DNA of 64,000 bases from Hymenobacter chitinivorans DSM 11115 (GTDB lineage: Bacteria; Bacteroidota; Bacteroidia; Cytophagales; Hymenobacteraceae), in the NCBI RefSeq assembly GCF_002797555.1, contig NZ_PGFA01000002.1:372001-436000 (forward strand), given 5' to 3'. Below are positions 42,772-51,746 of the stretch, in pieces. The stretch's first letter is position 1. Each line of letters begins with the position of its first letter. Made by a program: the position numbers and the translations under genes. A model generated the notes under the pieces. It ran no database searches, was not told where the DNA came from, and saw only the letters and a list, made by a program, of their open reading frames with translations.

Positions 42772-44979
42772 ATGAAGAAAAGTATACCATTCGTGCTGGC
42801 CAGCCTGTTTGGGGCCGAAGAAGTAGAAGCCCAGAGCACCCGCCCCGATACGCTACGGGCCATCAGCCTGAGTGAAGTGGTGGTGTCGGCCAACCGGGTG
42901 CAGGAGCGCAAGGCCGATATTCCCCAGCAGATTGACGTACTGCCCGCGGCCCAGATTCGGCTGCAAAACCCGATGAACACCGCCGACGCCCTGCAGAACA
43001 CCGGGCAGGTATTCGTGCAGAAGTCGCAGTTTGGCGGCGGCAGCCCGGTTATCCGGGGCTTCGAGGCCAACAAGATTCTGCTGGTAATCGACGGGGTGCG
43101 GATGAACAACGCCATTTACCGGGCCGGCCATTTGCAGAACATTCTGACCACCGACGCCAATGCCGTCGACCGGATTGAGGTGCTCAGCGGCGCGGGCTCG
43201 GTTATCTACGGTACCGACGCGCTGGGCGGCGTTATCAGCATCCTGACCAAGAACCCCCGGCTTGCGGACAGCACCACGGCCACCCAGCCGCGGGTGGGCA
43301 TGAGCAGCTTTGTGCGCTATGGTACGGCGGCCAAGGAAAAAACGGCCCACACCGACCTGAGCCTGGGCTGGCGCAAGTTTGGCTCCCTGACCAGCATCAC
43401 CGCCTCCGACTTCGACGACCTGCGCAAGGGCCGCCGCGACTATAAGTCATTCCCCGGCTTCGGCGAAAACCTGCGCTACGTGGAGCGCCAGGACGGCAAG
43501 GACGTGGTGGTGCCCAACGACAACGTGAACATTCAGCGGGAGTCGGGCTACCGGCAGCTCGGGGTGCTGCAAAAGTTTCTCTACCGGCCCAGCGCCACCC
43601 AGCAGCACACCCTGAACGTGCAGTACTCCACGACCTCCAACGTGCCGCGCTACGACCGGCTGCAGGAGTACCGCAATGGGAATCTGCGTTTTGCCGAGTG
43701 GAACTACGGCCCGGAAAAGCGTTTTTTCGCCAGCTACCAGTTTCAGTACTCCCGCCCCACGGCCTTCTTTGACATGGTCCGTTTTACGCCGGCCGTGCAG
43801 AAGGTAAATGAAAGCCGGTTGTCGCGGGCCTTTGGCAACGTCAACCGCGACGAAAATTTGGAGGAAGTCAAAATTGGCTCCGTCAACCTGGACCTGTTCA
43901 AGCAAATCGGTCGGCACGAACTGCGCTACGGGGCCGAGGCTACCCGCAACAAGGTGGAAAGCGTGGGCCGCCGCGTCAACATCGACAACGGCGCAACCAT
44001 CGGCATTGCCACGCGCTACCCCACCGGCTCGACCTACGCCACTACCGGCGTGTACGCCTCGCACAACTGGGAAATTACGCCCCAGCTGATTCTGTCCGAC
44101 GGGCTGCGCTTCAGCACCGTCAAGCTCAAGGCCAACTTCAACCCTGAGTTCTTTAAGTCCAGCCTGCTGAATTCCGACCAGAAGTCGTCGTCGCTCAACG
44201 GCAACCTGGGCCTGGTGTGGATGCTGCCGGTGGGCTTCCGGGTGAGCGGCTTGGTGTCGACGGGCTTCCGCAACCCCAACCTGGACGACGTGAGCAAGAC
44301 TTTCGAGCAAAACAACGGCACGCTCATCGTACCCAACCCCGACCTGAAGCCCGAGCAGATTTTCTACCGCGAAGCCGAAGTCTCGCAGACCATCGAAGGC
44401 AAGCTGCACGTGGCCGTTACGGGCTTCTACAGCACCCTGACCGACGCCATTGTGGTGCGGCCCTACACCGCCCCCGACGGCTCGACGACCACCGTGTACA
44501 ACGGGCAGCCCTTCACGACGGTAGCCAATACCAACGCCAACAAGGCCCGCGTGTACGGCTTCAGTGGCCGCTTCAACGCGGCGCTGCTCAACCACTGGAG
44601 CACCCAGGCCTCGGTAACCTACACCAAGGGCCGCGTGCTGACCACCGACGTGCCGCTGGACCACATTCCGCCGGTATACGGCCGTGGGGCCATAACCTAC
44701 CAGAACCGCAAGCTCACGGCTGAAGCCTCCATGCTCTTCAACGGCCGCAAAGGCCTGGCCGATTACAGTCCCTCGGGCGAAGACAACCTGGGGCAGAACA
44801 CGCCGGTGGGGGCCCTGGGCTGGCAAACCTTCAACCTGCGCACCACCTACCAGATTACCCGGAGCTGGAGCGTGCAGTCGGGCCTGGAAAACATTCTGGA
44901 CCAAAGCTACCGGCCCTTTGCCTCGGGCATCAACGCGGCGGGCCGCAATTTCTACCTGACGGTGCGCTTTGAGCGGTAG
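42772..44979 (+). CDS. TonB-dependent outer-membrane receptor
   Basis: A 735-residue receptor. A short signal-like start (IPFVLASLFGAEEVEAQ) leads directly to the TonB box region and plug domain (LSEVVVSANR, then NTADALQNTGQVFVQKSQFGGGSPVIRGFEANKILLVIDGVRMNN and GAGSVIYGTDALGGVISI, about 35-165), then a 22-strand barrel (about 190-735) ending in Phe-Glu-Arg (FYLTVRFER). It lacks the carboxypeptidase-like N-terminal domain of SusC types. The plug pattern is closest to the hemoglobin/transferrin/heme and vitamin-type receptors, so an iron or heme ligand is likely, not proven. It starts 28 bp after the RidA gene. Confidence 0.9.
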   Translation: MKKSIPFVLASLFGAEEVEAQSTRPDTLRAISLSEVVVSANRVQERKADIPQQIDVLPAAQIRLQNPMNTADALQNTGQVFVQKSQFGGGSPVIRGFEANKILLVIDGVRMNNAIYRAGHLQNILTTDANAVDRIEVLSGAGSVIYGTDALGGVISILTKNPRLADSTTATQPRVGMSSFVRYGTAAKEKTAHTDLSLGWRKFGSLTSITASDFDDLRKGRRDYKSFPGFGENLRYVERQDGKDVVVPNDNVNIQRESGYRQLGVLQKFLYRPSATQQHTLNVQYSTTSNVPRYDRLQEYRNGNLRFAEWNYGPEKRFFASYQFQYSRPTAFFDMVRFTPAVQKVNESRLSRAFGNVNRDENLEEVKIGSVNLDLFKQIGRHELRYGAEATRNKVESVGRRVNIDNGATIGIATRYPTGSTYATTGVYASHNWEITPQLILSDGLRFSTVKLKANFNPEFFKSSLLNSDQKSSSLNGNLGLVWMLPVGFRVSGLVSTGFRNPNLDDVSKTFEQNNGTLIVPNPDLKPEQIFYREAEVSQTIEGKLHVAVTGFYSTLTDAIVVRPYTAPDGSTTTVYNGQPFTTVANTNANKARVYGFSGRFNAALLNHWSTQASVTYTKGRVLTTDVPLDHIPPVYGRGAITYQNRKLTAEASMLFNGRKGLADYSPSGEDNLGQNTPVGALGWQTFNLRTTYQITRSWSVQSGLENILDQSYRPFASGINAAGRNFYLTVRFER

Positions 44980-45016
44980 TCGCAAAAAGAAGCAGCCATA
45001 GCCGGGGTGGGAGTGT

Positions 45017-45024
45017 TACTTTTG
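45017..45024 (+). promoter_or_regulatory. Candidate -7 promoter box of the MutS-like gene
   Basis: TACTTTTG, a perfect TAnnTTTG, lies 23 bp upstream of the GTG start at 45048. No TTG at the usual distance. Confidence 0.45.
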
Positions 45025-45047
45025 ACGCTCTCACCCTTTTTTGCGTC

Positions 45048-46961
45048 GTGCCCGTAGCCTCCTCCGCCTTCCGTCCGCTGACCGTTGCTCCCGCCGAGCT
45101 GTTCGCCGAAAACCTGGCCGCCCACACCGCCCAGGAGCAGTATTACGCCGGGCGGCACCGGGTTGTGGCCTGGGTGCGGCTGGCGGCTTTCGGGGCCAGC
45201 GTTGCGGCCGTGTGGCTGCTGTTTGCGCGCGGGCAGCTGGGGGCGGCCTTTGCCGTGGTGGCGGTGGCCTACGTTGTTTTCCTGCTGCTGGTGCGCTGGC
45301 ACAACGCCGTGGGCTACCAGCGGGAGCATTACCGGTTGCTGGCCCAGCTCAACCAGGACGAGCTGCTCCGCCTTGAGGGCAAGCTCACCGGCTTCGACGC
45401 CGGCCTGCGCTACCTCGACGCCCAGCACCCCTACGCCGCCGACCTCGACGTATTCGGGGCCCACTCCTTGTATCAGCTGCTGAACCGCACCACCTCCCGC
45501 CTGGGCCACGACTGGCTGGCGGGCTGGCTGCTGGCGCCGGCGCCGCCGACCGTAATTGCGCAGCGGCAGCAGGCCGTGGCCGAGCTGGCGCCCGACGTGG
45601 CCTGGCAGCAGGAGTGGCAGGCCCGGGCCCGGCACTACCCCAAACAAGATGCCGACCCGCGCACCTTCACCGAGTGGCTCCGGCAACCCGATTTTTTCCG
45701 GGGCAAGGGCTGGCTGAAAGTGCTGCTGCTGGGGTTGCCGCCGGTGGCCGTGGGCAGCGTGGCCCTGTGGCTGCTGGGCTACTCGGCCTGGCCGGCGCTG
45801 GTGGCCGTGCTGGTGCTGGGCGGCCTCAACGCGGTGTTTGGCCGGGCCCGGGCCGAATACTTCCGCCACAGCAGCTCCATGCGCGACGCCCTGCGCGCCA
45901 CTCGCGACCAGCTGGCCTGGTTTGAGGCCCAAACCTGGACTTCGCCCCGCCTGCGCGAGCTGCACGCCACCGTGCACGCCGGAGCCAGCCAGCAGCCCGC
46001 CTCCGCCTTACTTGGACAACTCTCGCGCATCACCGGCCTGTTTTCGGCCCGGGAAAGTCCGCTGGTGGCCATTATTCTCAACAACCTGCTGCTCTGGGAC
46101 CTGTGGTGCATGTGGCAGCTGGAGCGGTGGAAAACCCGCCTCGGCGGTCAGCTCGACGCCATGCTGGAAGTAGGAGCCGAACTGGAGGCGCTGGTGAGCC
46201 TGGCCGGGTTTCAGGCCGCCAACCCCACCTACGCCACGCCCGAGCTGAGCCCGACCCCGCTGGAAGTCACGGCTACCGGGCTGGGCCACCCGCTGATTTT
46301 TGCCCGGCAGCGCATCACCAACGACTTCAGCACCCAGGGTGCGGGCCAGACCGGCGTGATTACCGGCTCGAATATGTCGGGCAAAAGCACTTTTCTGCGC
46401 ACTGTGGGCCTGAATATGGTGCTGGCCCAGGCCGGCGCGGCCGTCTGTGCCCGGCAGCTGCGCCTGGCTCCGGCCCAGGTATACACCGCCATGCGCACCC
46501 AGGACAACCTGGCCGAAAGTACCTCCTCGTTCTACGCCGAGCTCAAGCGCCTACGCCTGCTTTTACAATTAACATTTAACAATGACCAATTAACAATTAG
46601 CAGTCAGCAATCAACGGCTACCCATCAACCGGCAACTGACAACGAGCAACCAACAACGAAGCCCGTTTTCTATCTGCTCGACGAAATCCTGAAGGGCACC
46701 AACTCCCTCGACCGGCACCGCGGGGCCCAGGCCCTGATCCGGCAGCTGCACGAGCGCCAGGCCAGCGGCCTAGTCAGCACCCACGACTTGGAGCTATCGG
46801 CCATGGCCGAGGAGCTGCCCGGGGCCGTGACCAACTACAGCTTCAACAGCACCATCGAGGGCGACGAAATCCGCTTCGACTACCGCCTCACGCCCGGCCC
46901 CTGCCGCGAGTTCAACGCCAGCAAGCTCATGCAGCTCATGGGCATAGAAGTGAAGTGGTGA
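45048..46961 (+). CDS. Membrane-anchored MutS-like ATPase
   Basis: A 637-residue protein of the MutS-related family found in Bacteroidota. The N-terminal half has two pairs of membrane helices (about 43-60 with 66-83, and 225-265). The C-terminal ATPase resembles MutS: Walker A GSNMSGKST (about 439-447), DNLAESTSSFYAELKRL (signature region), Walker B FYLLDE (about 541-546) then ILKGTNSLDRHRG. There is no mismatch-recognition domain, so a role in DNA repair is doubtful. A start at GTG 45048 is the only good one. Residues about 506-539 are an A/C-rich DNA-derived insert between signature and Walker B. Confidence 0.82.
   Translation: MPVASSAFRPLTVAPAELFAENLAAHTAQEQYYAGRHRVVAWVRLAAFGASVAAVWLLFARGQLGAAFAVVAVAYVVFLLLVRWHNAVGYQREHYRLLAQLNQDELLRLEGKLTGFDAGLRYLDAQHPYAADLDVFGAHSLYQLLNRTTSRLGHDWLAGWLLAPAPPTVIAQRQQAVAELAPDVAWQQEWQARARHYPKQDADPRTFTEWLRQPDFFRGKGWLKVLLLGLPPVAVGSVALWLLGYSAWPALVAVLVLGGLNAVFGRARAEYFRHSSSMRDALRATRDQLAWFEAQTWTSPRLRELHATVHAGASQQPASALLGQLSRITGLFSARESPLVAIILNNLLLWDLWCMWQLERWKTRLGGQLDAMLEVGAELEALVSLAGFQAANPTYATPELSPTPLEVTATGLGHPLIFARQRITNDFSTQGAGQTGVITGSNMSGKSTFLRTVGLNMVLAQAGAAVCARQLRLAPAQVYTAMRTQDNLAESTSSFYAELKRLRLLLQLTFNNDQLTISSQQSTATHQPATDNEQPTTKPVFYLLDEILKGTNSLDRHRGAQALIRQLHERQASGLVSTHDLELSAMAEELPGAVTNYSFNSTIEGDEIRFDYRLTPGPCREFNASKLMQLMGIEVKW
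46564..46664 (+). repeat. A/C-rich low-complexity insertion inside the MutS-like gene
   Basis: About 100 bp of degenerate repeats (AATTAACATTTAACAATGACC, then CAACCAACAACG-like words), far more A/T-rich than the flanking gene, with the frame kept open. It encodes an Asn/Gln/Thr/Ser-rich stretch that typical relatives are not expected to have at this position. Confidence 0.65.
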
Positions 46962-47102
46962 AATTGTGAGTTGTCGTTCTGTTGTATACTCGGCCATTCC
47001 TTTTCAACGCTCGGCTGGAACTGCCGTAAGCAACAACCCGCACTGTGCAAGTGCGCATCAGGGGAGAAATCTGGTAGACCAGACTAGATTATAACTCACT
47101 AA

Positions 47103-47126
47103 TTTCACCACTTCACCATTTCACCA
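47103..47126 (+). repeat. Three tandem TTCACCA units
   Basis: TTTCACCA, CTTCACCA and TTTCACCA follow one another directly before the bestrophin GTG start. A CTGGT/ACCAG palindrome lies just upstream at 47071-47082. Confidence 0.6.
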
Positions 47127-47129
47127 TAA

Positions 47130-48098
47130 GTGTACATCCGGGAGAATATTCGTTGGCGCGTTATCTGGAAATATGCCTGGCGCAGCGTGCTGCTGTTCAC
47201 GCTGTATTCCCTGTTTGTTTGCTTTTTGTACGCCGGGGTGGGGTTGCGTTTCTTCGCCATTCCCTGGCAGCCGGTGGCCACGCTCGGTATTGCCGTGTCG
47301 TTTTACATTGGCTTCAAGAATAATGGTTCCTACGACCGGTTCTGGGAAGGGCGGCAGCTGTGGGGCGGTATCGTGAATGCCAGCCGCACCTGGGCCATCA
47401 AGGCCCTGGAGTTTGTGACCTCCGTGGTGGACGCGCCCAACGTGGACGCTCCCGCCGCCAGTGCCGCCGAGCTCAGCCACCGCCACCGCCAGCTCGTGTA
47501 CCGCCACATTGCCTGGTGCAATGCCCTGCGCATTCAGCTGCGCCGCCAGCCCGAATTCTGGGACGAGCAAGTGGCGCCCTTTCTCGACGAGGATGAGTCG
47601 GCGGTGATGCGGCTGAAGCAAAATCCGGCGGCCCACCTGCTGCGCATACAGGCCGCCGAACTGCGGATTCTGCGTGAGGAGCGAGGCCTGCTCAACGACT
47701 TCCAACACGTGTCGATGGTCGAGACGCTGGAGCAGCTCTACACCCTGCAGGGCGGCTGTGAGCGAATTAAGAATACGCCGTTTCCGCGGCAGTACGCCTT
47801 CTTTAGCTACGTCTTCGTCTGGCTCTTCATTGCCCTGCTGCCCCTGGGCCTGCTGGGGGAGTTTGCCAAGCTCGGCCCGTCCCACGTCTGGCTCACGGTG
47901 CCGTTTTCGGTGCTCGTATCCTGGGTCTTCAACACGATTGAAGTGGTAGGCCACACCAGTGAGAATCCCTTCGACAACCAGATGAACGACGTGCCCATGA
48001 CGGCTTTGTGCCGCAGCATCGAAATTGACCTGCGCGAAATGCTGGGCGAAACCGAACTGCCCTCCCGCCTCGAGCCCATTGAGGATATTCTGTACTAG
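47130..48098 (+). CDS. Bestrophin-family ion channel
   Basis: A 322-residue bestrophin/UPF0187 membrane protein; bacterial members form pentameric cation or anion channels. The hallmark NNGSYDRFWEGRQLWGGIVNASRTW (split here as NNGSYDRFWEGR and QLWGGIVNASR, about 65-90) is conserved. There are four membrane segments (about 16-37, 42-62, 222-245, 250-270), and the C-terminal helix region carries NPFDNQMNDVPMTALCRSIEIDLREML. The start is the GTG at 47130, the first codon after the TTCACCA repeats; no ATG fits. Ion selectivity cannot be read from the sequence. Confidence 0.9.
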   Translation: MYIRENIRWRVIWKYAWRSVLLFTLYSLFVCFLYAGVGLRFFAIPWQPVATLGIAVSFYIGFKNNGSYDRFWEGRQLWGGIVNASRTWAIKALEFVTSVVDAPNVDAPAASAAELSHRHRQLVYRHIAWCNALRIQLRRQPEFWDEQVAPFLDEDESAVMRLKQNPAAHLLRIQAAELRILREERGLLNDFQHVSMVETLEQLYTLQGGCERIKNTPFPRQYAFFSYVFVWLFIALLPLGLLGEFAKLGPSHVWLTVPFSVLVSWVFNTIEVVGHTSENPFDNQMNDVPMTALCRSIEIDLREMLGETELPSRLEPIEDILY

Positions 48099-48511
48099 CC
48101 CAACGGTGGCGTGGATTCGGGTTTTGGTGTAATTGGCAGATTGTTAAGGTAATAGATGAGCGGCAAGCTGGGCTGGCAAGCACCGGTGTGGGCCGGCCGT
48201 TTTGGCGCTTTGGAGCTGCCCGGCCAAGTTTCAAGGGTGGAGCTTGGCGGCAGATGGCGGGTGGAAAAACGGGGGGCTACAAATTGTAATAATCTAATTT
48301 GTAGTAGGATAAGGAAACTATTAATTTAGTAATGAGCGTCTTACGGCTGAAAATAATATATTCGGGCCGTATACTATTCGTGGTCAGAATCGTATTTGAC
48401 TACCACCTCAAGCAGTGCTCTGTTGCTGCCGGCCCTCGGGCTTTTCGCTCTGTTTTCCGCCCTGAATACCCCCGTCTTGCCAAACCCGCCAACCATTCTT
48501 GAACGTTACGC
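48099..48511. other. A/T-rich intergenic region with inverted repeat
   Basis: This 413-bp gap is markedly A/T-rich from about 48280 on. It contains a perfect 9-bp inverted repeat, CTACAAATT (48277-48285) and AATTTGTAG (48296-48304), spaced by 10 bp, which could be an operator or a weak terminator. No gene or convincing promoter was recognised. Confidence 0.55.
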
Positions 48512-48895
48512 ATGGAAGTTTATCGTGAGATTCTGCCGGAAAGCTATTTGCTCATTCTGGCCGATGACGTGCCGGTTTCACCCGAAAACGAGGACGATGC
48601 CCTGGACCGGGCGCTGAGCCGGGCCGCCCGCAGCGGCAAGTCCAGCGTCTGGGTCGACTGCAGCCACCTGCACCACCTGCCCTCCGATGCGGCCGAGCTG
48701 CTCACTTACTATTACCACAAGCTCAGCAAGCACGGCATGAGCCTGGTGCTCTGCCACCTCAGCGACGAAATTCGCGGCGAGCTGGCCGCCCTGGCGCCTT
48801 CGCTCAGCATTCCGATTGTGCCCACATTGCTCGATGCCGAAACCTACTGCCGGCAGCACGTCAACCAGCGCGACGCCCACACCGACGCCGCCTAA
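48512..48895 (+). CDS. STAS-domain protein
   Basis: A 127-residue single-domain STAS protein, the fold of anti-sigma-factor antagonists. The second strand and the phosphorylatable loop are visible as SSVWVDCSHLHHLPSDAAELL (about 44-64), with a serine at the usual position (PSDA), followed by helix LTYYYHKLSKHGMSLVLCHLSDEIRGELAAL. No kinase or phosphatase partner is adjacent. The start at 48512 (MEVYREILPESYLLIL) matches the first strand. A terminator follows at 48915. Confidence 0.72.
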   Translation: MEVYREILPESYLLILADDVPVSPENEDDALDRALSRAARSGKSSVWVDCSHLHHLPSDAAELLTYYYHKLSKHGMSLVLCHLSDEIRGELAALAPSLSIPIVPTLLDAETYCRQHVNQRDAHTDAA

Positions 48896-48914
48896 GCCCC
48901 CACACTCCAATTTT

Positions 48915-48954
48915 ACCGGGCCCTTTCCCTGGCGGAAAAGGCCCGGTTCGTTTT
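48915..48954 (+). terminator. Intrinsic terminator after the STAS gene
   Basis: ACCGGGCCCTTTCC (48915-48928) pairs with GGAAAAGGCCCGGT (48934-48947) with one mismatch, then a T-rich tail. Confidence 0.82.
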
Positions 48955-49100
48955 GAGACTCAGCGTCCTTAGCTCCGGCCCCGCTTAGCCGCCGCCAAAT
49001 TGGCCGCCGGGAGCTGGGCCGTTTTGCCAACAGCCCTTACCTTGCCGCCCGTATAAGGCTCCTGAACCGCCCACCGAGCCCGGCGGGCAACCACGCGGCA

Positions 49101-51239
49101 ATGAACGAGCAAACCCGGAAAATCCACTACTTCTTCTTTGGACAGGATTTCTCCGACGGGCTGCGCATCACCTTCGCCATTCTGCTGCCGGCGCTGGTGT
49201 TTTCCTGGCTTGGGCAGTTCGAAACCGGCCTGACCCTCTCCACCGGGGCCGTGTGCATCAGCATCACCGATTTGCCGGGGCCCATCGAGCACAAGCGCAA
49301 CGGCATGCTCTACGGCAACCTCTGCCTTTTCCTGGTGGGGCTGCTGACCGGACTCCTCAACCACTCCAACTGGCTGCTGGGCCTGGAAGTGGCCGGGCTG
49401 ACCTTCGTCTTTACCATGTTTCTGGTGTACGGGGCCCGGGCCGGGGCCATCGGCTCGGCGGCCCTGCTGGTCATGATTCTGAACATGGACAAGCCCCTGA
49501 CGCCGGCCCAGGTGCTGCCCCACAGCTTGCTGCTGCTGGCCGGCGGCGTGTGGTACACCGTCCTCAGCCTGCTGCTCCACCAGGTGCGGCCCCACCGCGC
49601 CGCCCGCCAGGCCCTGGCCGAGTGCATCCACGCCATTGCCCAGTTTCTGACCATCAAGGCCGACTTCTACACCCTCGATACCACCCTCGACGAAGATTAC
49701 CGGCACCTGGTGGCCCAGCAGGTGGTCGTCAGTGAAAAGCAGGATGCCGTGCGGGAAGTGCTGTTCAAGAGCCGGCAGATTGTGAATGAGTCTACCAGCC
49801 GGGGCCGGCGTCTGGTCGTCACGTTTATCGACGTGGTGGACCTCTACGAGCATATCACGGCCACTTATTACGACTACGCTGCCCTGCGCGCCCAGTTTGG
49901 CCACACCGGCATCCTGGGGGAAGTGGCCGAGCTGATCCGGCACATGGCCGTGGAGCTGGACCACATCGGGGCCGCCATTCAGGCCAACCGGCCCTACACG
50001 ACCCGGGCCGCGCTAAAGACCCAGCTCGAAACCCTCAAAGCCCGCATCGACGCCATCGGGGAGGAGGGTTCGGCGGGCAGCAACCTGGTGCTGAAGAAGA
50101 TTCTGGTGAATTTGCGCAACCTCACCCAGCGCGTGAATGATATCCTGAACTACTTCGACTCGGCCAAAACCGGGCAAACCTACGGCCGGGAGCTGGAGTA
50201 CTCCCGCTTCGTCTCGCACGACGAAGTCGACCTCAAGTCCATCCGCGACAACCTGACCTTCAGCTCCTCGGTGTTCCGGCACGCCATCCGCATGACGCTG
50301 GCCTGCTCGGTGGGCTTTCTGGCCTCCAAGCTGCTGTTTCCGGGCTACCACAGCTACTGGATTCTGATGACGACGACCTACATGCTCAAGCCGGGCTTCA
50401 GCCTGACTAAGGAGCGCAACTACCAGCGGATTCTGGGCACCTTGGCCGGCGGCGTCATCGGGGTGCTGATTCTGTGGCTGATTCCCGAGAAAACCGTGCA
50501 GTTTGCCCTGATGGTGGTGCTCATGGTCATTTCCTACAGCTTCCAGCGCACCAATTACATCGTCACCGTCACCTGCCTCACGCCCTTCATCCTGATTATG
50601 TTCAGTTTGCTGGGCGTGGGCTACTTGGGCGTCATTGAGGAGCGTATCACCGACACGTTTATCGGCTGCGCCATTGCTTTTTCGGCCGGCTACCTGCTGT
50701 TTCCCAAGTGGGAGGCCGACCAGCTCCAGGTGTTCATGCGCGACGTGCTGCAGGCCAATCTGAACTATCTGCTCAAGCTGGCCGAAAGCATTTCGGGCGT
50801 GGCCTACCGCCAAACCGACTACAAGCTGGTGCGCAAAAACGTCTACGTCAGCTCGGCCAACCTCTCGGCCGCGTTTCAGCGCATGCTCTCCGAGCCCAAA
50901 AGTACCCGCCGCAACAGCTCGGAAGTGCACGAGTTTGTGGTATTGAACCACATTCTGGCTTCCAATATTGCCTCTATTACTTCCACAGCGCCAGGGCAGC
51001 CGCTGGTGCCAGCCACCCGCAAGCCGCTGCGGCAGGCTCTGCTGGGGCTGGCGCGCAGCCTTAAAAAGCTCGACGAGCAGGCCCAGGAATCCGCCACCGA
51101 CTTTCTGACTGCCGAGCCCGAGGCGTTTCCCAAGCAGGTGCTCACGCCCGAGGAAAACCTGCTGCGCGAACAGCTGGAGTTTATCCAGAAAATCAGCAGC
51201 GACATCAGCAAAACCACCGAGGCCATTCTGGCGAAGTAG
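49101..51239 (+). CDS. FUSC-family inner-membrane transporter-like protein
   Basis: A 712-residue YccS/YhfK-type protein. Two blocks of membrane helices (about 20-150 and 395-535) flank a helical cytoplasmic domain (about 155-390). The second block contains the FUSC-like signature SYWILMTTTYMLKPGFSLTKERNYQRILGTLAGGVIGV. The C-terminal cytoplasmic region (about 540-712) is helical. Related proteins are proposed aromatic-acid (fusaric acid type) or polyamine exporters. It is monocistronic; the next gene is convergent with a 3-bp gap. Confidence 0.85.
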   Translation: MNEQTRKIHYFFFGQDFSDGLRITFAILLPALVFSWLGQFETGLTLSTGAVCISITDLPGPIEHKRNGMLYGNLCLFLVGLLTGLLNHSNWLLGLEVAGLTFVFTMFLVYGARAGAIGSAALLVMILNMDKPLTPAQVLPHSLLLLAGGVWYTVLSLLLHQVRPHRAARQALAECIHAIAQFLTIKADFYTLDTTLDEDYRHLVAQQVVVSEKQDAVREVLFKSRQIVNESTSRGRRLVVTFIDVVDLYEHITATYYDYAALRAQFGHTGILGEVAELIRHMAVELDHIGAAIQANRPYTTRAALKTQLETLKARIDAIGEEGSAGSNLVLKKILVNLRNLTQRVNDILNYFDSAKTGQTYGRELEYSRFVSHDEVDLKSIRDNLTFSSSVFRHAIRMTLACSVGFLASKLLFPGYHSYWILMTTTYMLKPGFSLTKERNYQRILGTLAGGVIGVLILWLIPEKTVQFALMVVLMVISYSFQRTNYIVTVTCLTPFILIMFSLLGVGYLGVIEERITDTFIGCAIAFSAGYLLFPKWEADQLQVFMRDVLQANLNYLLKLAESISGVAYRQTDYKLVRKNVYVSSANLSAAFQRMLSEPKSTRRNSSEVHEFVVLNHILASNIASITSTAPGQPLVPATRKPLRQALLGLARSLKKLDEQAQESATDFLTAEPEAFPKQVLTPEENLLREQLEFIQKISSDISKTTEAILAK

Positions 51240-51242
51240 CGG

Positions 51243-51695
51243 CTAGCTGGGTAGTGGGGCCGAGGCTCGGGGTGGCTGTGGGCGGACCTTGACGAAGTAG
51301 CGGTAGTACAGAAAATCGTACACCAAGGCCATAAGGGTATAAAGCGCCCACGAGGCCAGCTTATCTTGGCTGATCCGGCCTTGGGCGCGAGATGCAGCAA
51401 AGCTGAGAGCCAAGGGCACCCCGCCCAGCAGCAGATAAACAAACCAAGGGCGTTTCTGCGGAAACAGTATTCGTATTGTCAACTGGTAAACTATGGCGGC
51501 AAAAGCGTAGGCATACCAGTAGCGGAACAGCTCCAGCAGTGGCATAGCCAGTAGCGTTCCTATCCATTTCCTGATGGGTTCATGCAGCAAGCTTTTCCAC
51601 GAAGTCCAACTCAGTCTTGGAGTACACATCCGCAGGTAGGCAGCAAGCATGGCACTTAGCAGAATAAGCTGCAGCTGCTTCCAAACGGGCCTCAT
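51243..51695 (-). CDS. Small multi-pass membrane protein, unknown
   Basis: A 150-residue protein with about four hydrophobic segments (LQLILLSAMLAAYL; LAMPLLELFRYWYAYAFAAIVYQL; WFVYLLLGGVPLALSFA; LYTLMALVYDFLYY). It ends in a Pro/Arg-rich tail. GC content is lower than its neighbours. It lies convergent to the FUSC gene and 51 bp before the response regulator gene on the same strand (the regulator is upstream of nothing else here). No family recognised. Confidence 0.6.
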   Translation of the reverse strand: MRPVWKQLQLILLSAMLAAYLRMCTPRLSWTSWKSLLHEPIRKWIGTLLAMPLLELFRYWYAYAFAAIVYQLTIRILFPQKRPWFVYLLLGGVPLALSFAASRAQGRISQDKLASWALYTLMALVYDFLYYRYFVKVRPQPPRASAPLPS

Positions 51696-51746
51696 AGCTG
51701 GTCGTAGATACGTTAGGCAATAGCGGCCACGAAGCCAGGCTGTACT

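Noticed and set aside
45048..46961. True DNA mismatch repair MutS or MutS2
   Set aside because: It has membrane helices and no mismatch-recognition, connector or Smr domain; only the ATPase part is MutS-like.
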